A DNA stretch of 64,000 nucleotides, from positions 62,001 to 126,000 of the forward strand of contig UWSI01000003.1 of NCBI GenBank assembly GCA_900541895.1, given 5' to 3'. Position numbers and translations under genes: made by a program. This stretch comes from an uncultured Actinomyces sp. (GTDB lineage Bacteria; Actinomycetota; Actinomycetes; Actinomycetales; Actinomycetaceae). This document shows, in pieces, positions 58,641 to 64,000 of the stretch; position 1 is the first letter of the stretch, and each line of letters opens with the position of its first letter. Under the pieces are notes generated by a model. That model saw only the letters and a program-made list of their open reading frames with translations. It was not told where the DNA came from and did no database searches.

Positions 58641-59387
58641 ATGGCGACGATGCATCAACCAACGGCGGGAAAACAGCGAAAAGCGCCTTCAGGTTCCCTG
58701 ACAAATGACCTCGAAGTTTCATCAGGTGTTGAAATTTTCGATTCAAATAACGCAACATCATCCGTATCTAAAATCCACCGTGGCCCCAGCGCCTGCCGAG
58801 GCGAAATCAAACAGCACATCATTGCAGTTGCTAGAAGCGAATTCGTCACGCAGGGTTACGACCACACAACCCTGCGTTCAATTGCCCGAGGAGCCGAGTG
58901 CGACCCCGCGCTCATCACCTACTATTTCGGAACTAAGCAGAAACTTTTCCGCGCCTGCATGGATCTTCCCCTCGACCCGGCCTCGGAGATCATCGCACTT
59001 CTCACCCCAGGCCCACAGGGAGCTGCCACGCGCTTAGTCGACTACATCCTGGACCTCTACGAGCACACGCTGACTTCAGATACTCTCTTGGCACTCATGC
59101 GCGCACTGATTACTGATACCTCAACCTCCCAGCGCTTCCGCACATACATCCGAAGCGATGTCTTAGAGCAGATCAGTCAATTCCTTGCCGCGGACCCTGA
59201 ACGTGCTCGACGCCTTGGCGAGGAGCTCGAGATCATCCTTTCCATGCTGTACGGCGTAGTCACCATGCGCTACATCATTGCTCTGGAGCCCCTGGCAACC
59301 ATGCCACGTCAACGTATCCACGAAAGCCTCACCCCTCTTTTGCAACAGCGCATCGATCGCATTTTCGCCTCAGTTCTTCCGCAATAA
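58641..59387 (+). CDS. TetR-family transcriptional regulator
   Basis: A 248-aa regulator. The HTH is at about 54-100: EIKQHIIAVARSEFVTQGYDHTTLRSIARGAECDPALITYYFGTKQKLF, with the TetR YYFGTK signature. The ligand domain that follows is helical, with RALITDTSTSQRFRTYIRSDV typical of the TetR_C_33-like group. The first 53 residues are hydrophilic and unusually long; no later ATG precedes the HTH, so the extension seems real or the start is a non-standard codon. It is divergent from the 1536-aa activase gene across a perfect inverted repeat, so it probably controls that gene. Confidence 0.88.
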   Translation: MATMHQPTAGKQRKAPSGSLTNDLEVSSGVEIFDSNNATSSVSKIHRGPSACRGEIKQHIIAVARSEFVTQGYDHTTLRSIARGAECDPALITYYFGTKQKLFRACMDLPLDPASEIIALLTPGPQGAATRLVDYILDLYEHTLTSDTLLALMRALITDTSTSQRFRTYIRSDVLEQISQFLAADPERARRLGEELEIILSMLYGVVTMRYIIALEPLATMPRQRIHESLTPLLQQRIDRIFASVLPQ

Positions 59388-59446
59388 AACGCCACTTTCG
59401 GCGCGCGCGCGGCATCAATTCGCAAGGCTGTTGGCACAATTGGAGC

Positions 59447-60802
59447 ATGACAACTCACGCTCCCACTGCTGAAGAACGCGCAGCATTTGTCGCCCCCCGA
59501 CCCAAGCGTCACTGGTGGCAAACACGTAAGGGCACCGCTGCCGGCACCGCTGGGGGCAAAGTCGTCTATTTCGCTCGAAGTGCAACCATTATTGATCCCT
59601 CAACCCAGGCTCACTACCTAGACCGCTCAGATCTTGCTTTCCGCGCCGATTCAACGGTCGCTGTTTTCGACCCCCAGGCTGCGCGCCGCCATCATGTCGC
59701 ATGCGTCCTTTCTGGCATCAGCCCGCTTGATGAAGGTTCGGTGTGGATGCCCACGGGCAGCAGGACTACCCTGATCAGCCCGGACGAAGTCCTCAACCCC
59801 TCCCTCACGCTCCTCCAAAACTTGGTGATTCCGTGCGCAACGATGGGGCAAACCCTTGATCCCGAGGTCATCGAGTCAACGGCCTCTCGCCTGAACATCG
59901 ATCTCACGCGTTCCGCCAGTGATCTTTCAGCCTCTGAATTGCTGGATTTCCAGGTGTTGCGCGCGATCGTGTACCGCGCAAACCTGGTGATTATTAGCGA
60001 CCTTCCCGCCGATGTCGACCAGGGTGATTTCCTTGACGAGTTCTTCGATGCTCTTACGCCCCTGCGTTCCAGCGGCGCGTGCGTCGTTTTCTTTACCGAT
60101 CTTGCCCAAGCTGCCGAGCATGCCGACCGCCTTCTCATCATTGCGAATAGTGCGGTCGCCGCAGACACCGAAAAGGTTGATGCGCAATTCATCCGCATGG
60201 CCTACGAGGCGATCAACGAAGACCCTTCCTCCTACCTTGGACCGATCCCACGCGCGGGCGATCCGATTCTTCCCCCTCCTTCCCCCAGCGACGAGGCCAA
60301 CTCCCCCGCCGGTGCCACCTCTGCAGCTCACACCGACTCGGCGACCATTGCCCCCAACCTCGCCCACGAAGATGACGAGGCGTCAGAAGAGGAAGCCCGC
60401 CCTGCGAAGGAGAGCAGTCACGAGGAAACTAGCTCGGCCTCGGAGATCGAGGAAGAGGAGCCCGCAATCACGCCCAATTGGCACCCGCTGACTACTCGGG
60501 TTGTGCGCACAGCAGACTCTCCGCTCCCCGAGCCAGTGACTTCACAGTGGGATGACAATCCTGAGACCGCAGAGATTGCTCTCGCCGCAATTGCTGAGGC
60601 ACAGCGTTTCCATCGCATTGATCAGGCGCGCGCTTCATTGGGTGATGAACTCAAAGAACAACTGAACGAAGATTTACCTGCCGCTTCTGAGGCAAGCCCC
60701 GAGGAACTCGCACTGATCGAACACGCACAAAAAATCTTGGGCGAGCTCCCCGGTTCGGTAATACCGGATGAGGATTCTGCACCCGAGTCGGATGCTAAGT
60801 GA
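59447..60802 (+). CDS. Degenerate ABC-ATPase-like protein with acidic C-terminal region
   Basis: A 451-aa protein. Residues about 40-240 keep the order of an ABC ATPase: a strand pair, then VFDPQAARRHHVACVLSG where Walker A should be (no GxGKS), a LNPSLTLLQNLVIP Q-loop-like segment, LSASELLDFQVLRAIVY in the position of LSGGQ-QRVAIARAL, and ANLVIISDLPADVD in the position of Walker B. ATP hydrolysis is therefore unlikely. Residues about 265-350 are disordered and rich in Pro, Ala and Glu. No membrane segment is seen. It is upstream of the holin-family and DUF3618 genes, so an envelope scaffold or regulator role is possible. I infer the fold from motif order only. Confidence 0.75.
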   Translation: MTTHAPTAEERAAFVAPRPKRHWWQTRKGTAAGTAGGKVVYFARSATIIDPSTQAHYLDRSDLAFRADSTVAVFDPQAARRHHVACVLSGISPLDEGSVWMPTGSRTTLISPDEVLNPSLTLLQNLVIPCATMGQTLDPEVIESTASRLNIDLTRSASDLSASELLDFQVLRAIVYRANLVIISDLPADVDQGDFLDEFFDALTPLRSSGACVVFFTDLAQAAEHADRLLIIANSAVAADTEKVDAQFIRMAYEAINEDPSSYLGPIPRAGDPILPPPSPSDEANSPAGATSAAHTDSATIAPNLAHEDDEASEEEARPAKESSHEETSSASEIEEEEPAITPNWHPLTTRVVRTADSPLPEPVTSQWDDNPETAEIALAAIAEAQRFHRIDQARASLGDELKEQLNEDLPAASEASPEELALIEHAQKILGELPGSVIPDEDSAPESDAK

Positions 60803-60871
60803 CACGTATTCGTGTCAAAATTAAAGAGTGACTGCACTTCGGTGCCCATCTTCGTAGGAAGCGATGAAGGT

Positions 60872-61297
60872 ATGAGTAATTACCGTCCCTCTTTGGGGCA
60901 GGTTCCGTCTGAGCCCAAACCCCCCAGCATTGGCGAGCTTTTCGGCCGTATGACGGCGCAAATCTCCACGCTCATCCGCGGAGAAATTGAACTGACGAAG
61001 ACCAAGGCGATGACCTTCCTCAACTTCACAAAAGCGGGGATCATCGCACTTGCTGTTGCGGGCGTTTTCGCCCTCTACGGCTTGGGATGGCTTCTGCACA
61101 GCGCAGAGCTTGCGCTGGCTTTGGTCCTTCCCGCTTGGGCAGCGTCACTCATTGTGTGCGGGGTGATCTTCTTGATCGTGATCATCTTCGCTCTGGTTGG
61201 CATCTCGAAGCTGAAGAAGTCCAGCCAGCACATTCCCGCACCCCAGCAGGGCCTGAAGGAAGATGTGGATGCCGTGAAGAAAGGGGCCCAAAAGTGA
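60872..61297 (+). CDS. Phage_holin_3_6-family membrane protein
   Basis: A 141-aa protein. An N-terminal amphipathic stretch (SIGELFGRMTAQISTLIRGEIELTKTKAM) is followed by two helices (GIIALAVAGVFALYGLGWLL and ALVLPAWAASLIVCGVIFLIVIIFALVGI). This is the PF07332 layout. Despite the name, these chromosomal actinobacterial proteins are not linked to phages, and no prophage lies here. ATG 60872 is chosen by AGGAAG at suitable distance; the frame opens 60 bases earlier. Its TGA overlaps the GTG of the DUF3618 gene, the usual pairing. Confidence 0.88.
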   Translation: MSNYRPSLGQVPSEPKPPSIGELFGRMTAQISTLIRGEIELTKTKAMTFLNFTKAGIIALAVAGVFALYGLGWLLHSAELALALVLPAWAASLIVCGVIFLIVIIFALVGISKLKKSSQHIPAPQQGLKEDVDAVKKGAQK

Positions 61298-61626
61298 GCA
61301 ACGAGCAGACTCCAGCGGACCTGAGCGCAGATGAGATTGAAGCCCAGCTACGTATGACGCGTATTGAGCTCACCAACACGGTTGATCAGCTTGTGACACA
61401 ACTTCACCCTTCGTACCAGATTGAGCAGGCAAAGCAGAATGCTCAGGCAAAGGTTGAAGAGCTGAAGGAACGCGCTCGCTCAACTTGGGAACTGGCACGA
61501 GAAGGTGACACTGACGCGATTCGTACTCTGGGAATTGCCGCGTGCTCTGTCGTGGCGGTTGTCGGTCTTGTTGCGTGGCGTATTACTTCGCGCGTGAGGC
61601 GTTCGGCTTCTCGAAACTCCCGCTGA
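61294..61626 (+). CDS. DUF3618 membrane-anchored protein
   Basis: A 110-aa protein. The family motif is ADLSADEIEAQLRMTRIELTNTVDQLVTQLHPSYQIEQAK, followed by an amphipathic helix and one C-terminal transmembrane helix (TLGIAACSVVAVVGLVAW) with a basic tail. It starts at GTG 61294 in a GTGA overlap with the holin-family gene. A longer frame opens at 61087 but lies within that gene. The function is unknown; it almost always accompanies PF07332 proteins. A possible terminator (CCCCATCC/GGGTGGGG, 61640-61663) follows, with a GTTTTTA run. Confidence 0.88.
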   Translation: MSNEQTPADLSADEIEAQLRMTRIELTNTVDQLVTQLHPSYQIEQAKQNAQAKVEELKERARSTWELAREGDTDAIRTLGIAACSVVAVVGLVAWRITSRVRRSASRNSR

Positions 61627-61761
61627 AGGCGTAATTTGGCCCCATCCAACACTTCGGGTGGGGATCGGGCATCGTTTTTAGGTATGATGTTCCCACGAAA
61701 CATTTTGAACACCTAGGGCACCGCTTGTGCGGACCCGACCGAAGTAGAGGGGGTCGACGCC

Positions 61762-62016
61762 ATGGGGCGCGGCCGTCAAAAGGCCAAGCAGACGAAAGTC
61801 GCACGCAAGCTGAAGTATTTCAGCCCTGACACCGACCTGGATGCACTCCAAAGGGAGCTTGCAGCCGGGCATGAGTCGCATAGCGAAGAGCAGACAGACG
61901 AAGACGATCTGTACGCACGCTACGCTGATTACGCCGAAGATGACCAGGATTCCCAGGACGACCACTGGGATGACGAGGACTACTGGACCTCCCCTTCCTC
62001 GCAATCGCGAAAGTAG
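61762..62016 (+). CDS. DUF3073 protein
   Basis: An 84-aa small protein. The start GRGRQKAKQTKVARKLKYFSPDTDLDALQREL is the conserved, basic DUF3073 core found throughout Actinobacteria. The second half is a run of Asp/Glu/Tyr with no fixed structure. The function is unknown. AGAGGGGG precedes ATG 61762. TATGAT at 61683-61688 is a possible -10. It ends at a clear intrinsic terminator and is monocistronic. Confidence 0.92.
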   Translation: MGRGRQKAKQTKVARKLKYFSPDTDLDALQRELAAGHESHSEEQTDEDDLYARYADYAEDDQDSQDDHWDDEDYWTSPSSQSRK

Positions 62017-62046
62017 CTGAGCTCTCTTCCGCTTTAAGACATACGG

Positions 62047-62092
62047 AAACACCGTCAGACGGGTTTTTACACCCTGCTGACGGTGTTTTTGT
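62047..62092 (+). terminator. Terminator of the DUF3073 gene
   Basis: AAACACCGTCAG (62047-62058) pairs with CTGACGGTGTTT (62077-62088), followed by TTG. The stem is 12 bp. Confidence 0.88.
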
Positions 62093-62235
62093 ATCCACCT
62101 CAGGGTAAGGCCATGTAGGGCATCGAGAAGCTCCCTGAAGATTCAAGGGGTATCACTACTCCGCCCCCCGGATAAAACACAGTCCCGGTGCGCAGTTCAG
62201 TTCGGTGGCTGCGCGGGGCCTGTCGTCTGACGGGA

Positions 62236-62535
62236 TCAGCTCCTCGACGAAGAGTTCATCACTGCTGAGACGATAGCGGCGACGATGCCTGCAACGATGA
62301 GGATGAGGCCAAACGGCAAAACGTAGAAAATCATCCCGACCGGGAACCAGTACAGGCCGTCTCCACCGTCTCCGTGGTCGCCCGGGATGAGCTCAATGAC
62401 GAACCCGGCGAGGAAGGGAGAGACGGCGAGCAGTGCCCCGATTCCAGACAAAATGCCCGCCAGCTTGTACGACACGCGACGCTTCACAGGCTGCGCGGGC
62501 TGCCCCGCAGGCTGCTGAGGATAAGGGGTGCTCAC
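62236..62535 (-). CDS. Small membrane protein of unknown function
   Basis: A 99-aa protein. A Pro/Gln-rich cytoplasmic start (STPYPQQPAGQPAQPVKRR) precedes two hydrophobic helices (LAGILSGIGALLAVSPFLAGFVI and GMIFYVLPFGLILIVAGIVAAIVSAV). The acidic loop between them (PGDHGDGGDG) may face outside. The N-terminal style is common in actinobacterial envelope proteins. AGGAGGAACC precedes the ATG at 62535. No family is recognised. The 230 bases upstream hold no gene that I can support. Confidence 0.75.
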   Translation of the reverse strand: MSTPYPQQPAGQPAQPVKRRVSYKLAGILSGIGALLAVSPFLAGFVIELIPGDHGDGGDGLYWFPVGMIFYVLPFGLILIVAGIVAAIVSAVMNSSSRS

Positions 62536-62765
62536 TAGGTTCCTCCTTTATTGCACCGACATACGGCAACGAGACTGTGAAGAACCCACACATCCCCCGT
62601 ACCGAAAAGTCTTTCAAGAATTGAGACTAACAACAAGGCAACTCCCATGCAAAACACGCTCACCCCACAAGCGCGCGCAGCGACGGCCTCCTCAGGCGAG
62701 CGCAGGCCCGATATTACAACGAAAAGGCGACACCTCGACCATCGCCAGCAAAGCGACGGGCAGGT

Positions 62766-63527
62766 TCAGATGAGAACCAGCAGGGGGAGGAAAAGCACGC
62801 ACCAGCACAGGGGCACATTCAGGACTATTCCCCACGTGGCGAGTGCCCGCTCAGCCTCGCTGTCAGCGCGCCGACGCGCACGTATTCCCATGATCAAGCC
62901 CGCAAGTTGGACGAGGCCCGCCGGGACGGACATGTAGAAGCAGACGGCCACGACAATCAGGCCGGGCAAGAACGGGTCTTCCAACGCCGTAGCGACGTAG
63001 TGGACCGCCGCAACCAGGCCGACAAGCATCGCTCCACCCATCATCAGCAAGCCCGCGACACCCACCCCAACCGATTTCGCACCCGCGCTGCTAAAGAAGC
63101 GTTCGAACAGGGAGAAACACGCAGACAGGACCGCACCGCCACACACAGCGAGGAGAACAGCGAGACTGCCTGGGCTGTCAGTAAGGCCCACGGCAGGGAT
63201 GATGCCGGCGCAGCCAAGGAAGAAAGCATTCACACCCACTCCCAGCGCGCAGCGCCCAAGCTCCGCGCGCTCCTCGGCGTACCTTCGCCCCACGAACCCG
63301 GCGATGACACCCGCCAGATGAATGGCCCCCGCGACGCCGGCTACGGGCAGGACAGAACGGATGAACTCATCGTCGCTCATCACCGCAAACTCACCGGGAA
63401 TGACGAGGCGAGCACGGGCACTCATCTCGTCAAAAACCGAGGTCGACAGGACGATGAAACCCCCGATCAGCACCGCAAGTCCGGTGAGTGCGCAGAACAA
63501 GGACAGCCTGTGCATCGTTCGCAACAC
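62766..63527 (-). CDS. Polytopic membrane protein of unknown function
   Basis: A 253-aa protein with six probable helices: LSLFCALTGLAVLIGGFIVL; LPVAGVAGAIHLAGVIAGFV; CALGVGVNAFFLGCAGIIPAV; LAVLLAVCGGAVLSACFSLF; GVAGLLMMGGAMLVGLVAAVHYVATAL; and a final pair. No family is recognised. Start GTG 63527 or ATG 63515; neither has a good ribosome site. Third-position G/C appears higher than in the central part of the window. It may share a transcript with the small membrane protein downstream. Confidence 0.7.
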   Translation of the reverse strand: MLRTMHRLSLFCALTGLAVLIGGFIVLSTSVFDEMSARARLVIPGEFAVMSDDEFIRSVLPVAGVAGAIHLAGVIAGFVGRRYAEERAELGRCALGVGVNAFFLGCAGIIPAVGLTDSPGSLAVLLAVCGGAVLSACFSLFERFFSSAGAKSVGVGVAGLLMMGGAMLVGLVAAVHYVATALEDPFLPGLIVVAVCFYMSVPAGLVQLAGLIMGIRARRRADSEAERALATWGIVLNVPLCWCVLFLPLLVLI

Positions 63528-63639
63528 TCGTTTGTCAGGCGCAGATGCGGGACCGGTGTGGTCAGTTATGGCGTTCTCCGTCCGGCGATCGTGTCAGGCC
63601 TCCACCCTATCAAGGGGGCACCGAGGCCGCGCGATGCGC

Positions 63640-64000
63640 TCACCCGAGGAGGGTCCGCAGCACCTGGGCGACCCCGGCCTCGTTGTTGGAGGGGGCGATG
63701 AAGCGAGCGGCCTCGAGGACATCTTGCGAGGCGTTGGCCATCGCGAAGGACAGGTCCCCCTCGCTCATCATCGACAGGTCGTTACCGGCGTCGCCAAAGA
63801 CGGCGGTCTGAGAGCGGTCAACACCGAGGAAGCGCTGCAGGTCGCGCACGGCGCTCCCCTTGTCGACGCCTCGAATCTGCAGATCCGCCCAGTTCGCGCC
63901 GGAAATCGCGTACTGGTGGGTATCGGCAAAATTGGCCAGGGTCGCCTCCGCGAGCGCCTCAACCGGGCCGAGGACGAAGACCGCGAGCTTGACGATCGCG
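63640..64000 (-). CDS. Cof-type HAD-IIB phosphatase (N-terminus beyond window)
   Basis: The frame is open from the right edge and ends at 63640, giving the last 119 residues. GVDKGSAVRDLQRFLGV and AVFGDAGNDLSMM are motifs of the Cof/YbiV (HAD-IIB) group, the latter holding the metal-binding Asp pair. AMANASQDVLEAARFIAPSNNEAGVAQVL is the standard end. Such enzymes dephosphorylate sugar phosphates or cofactors; the substrate is unknown. An internal GTG at 63849 is not the start. The nucleophile DxD lies outside the window. Confidence 0.88.
   Translation of the reverse strand, partial: AIVKLAVFVLGPVEALAEATLANFADTHQYAISGANWADLQIRGVDKGSAVRDLQRFLGVDRSQTAVFGDAGNDLSMMSEGDLSFAMANASQDVLEAARFIAPSNNEAGVAQVLRTLLG

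Noticed and set aside
60872..61297. Prophage remnant indicated by a holin-family gene
   Set aside because: PF07332 proteins are chromosomal in Actinobacteria and pair with DUF3618 as here; no other phage gene is near.
1..64000. CRISPR arrays, insertion sequences or attachment sites
   Set aside because: No regularly spaced repeats, transposase or integrase motifs or flanking duplications were seen; both tRNA genes have intact neighbours without duplicated 3' ends.

Overview
The window looks like a core-genome segment of a host-associated, facultatively anaerobic actinobacterium, most likely of the Actinomycetaceae (Actinomyces/Schaalia type). The base composition is moderate for the phylum (mid-50s % GC judged by eye, not counted). 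Phylum-typical genes include an Lsr2 nucleoid protein, DUF3073, the Phage_holin_3_6/DUF3618 pair, the topA-tmk-holB block and actinobacterial-type membrane proteins. There is no prophage, insertion sequence or CRISPR array. Genes are tightly packed and no gap without a gene exceeds about 300 bases. Species assignment is an inference.

Left part (1-16500): the 3' end of an asparaginase gene, Lsr2, a MarR regulator followed by a ClC transporter, and a ferrochelatase of unexpected type; tRNA-Thr; a metal-motif-repeat protein with a DUF2249 domain; RidA. Then comes a VTC (polyphosphate polymerase-like)/DUF4956 pair, a divergent membrane protein and a large lipoprotein with a Cthe_2159-type beta-helix. 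The DUF4956/VTC unit and the lipoprotein gene share a nearly identical 29-bp upstream element. Next are the methionine genes metY-metX and the xylose operon xylAB with a divergent ROK repressor.

Middle (16600-40500): glmS, a K+ channel, a DUF4862 protein, tRNA-Leu, pheA with dedA, and a multidomain flippase-like protein with a pseudokinase centre. A sugar ABC importer without its own ATPase is followed by a second ROK regulator and a cytoplasmic GH20 hexosaminidase. Both ROK loci carry the same 17-bp palindrome, TGTTAYGAYTCRTAACA, which suggests shared or cross-talking sugar control. A thiamine ABC importer follows under a TPP riboswitch, then a CycA-type amino-acid permease.

Right part (40500-64000): a secreted tripeptidyl-aminopeptidase-like hydrolase, holB-tmk-topA, a YefM-YoeB toxin-antitoxin pair with TGTACA operators, a cardiolipin synthase and methyltransferase pair, DUF808, superoxide dismutase and a luciferase-like oxidoreductase. 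A 1536-residue fused 2-hydroxyacyl-CoA-dehydratase activase/double-cubane-type protein is divergent from a TetR gene across a 9-bp inverted repeat. After it come a degenerate ABC-ATPase-like protein, a holin-family/DUF3618 pair, DUF3073, two membrane proteins and the C-terminal part of a Cof-type HAD phosphatase.

The best candidates for something undescribed are the co-regulated VTC/DUF4956/beta-helix lipoprotein locus, the Cys/His-repeat DUF2249 protein, and the two proteins that keep enzyme folds but have lost catalytic residues.
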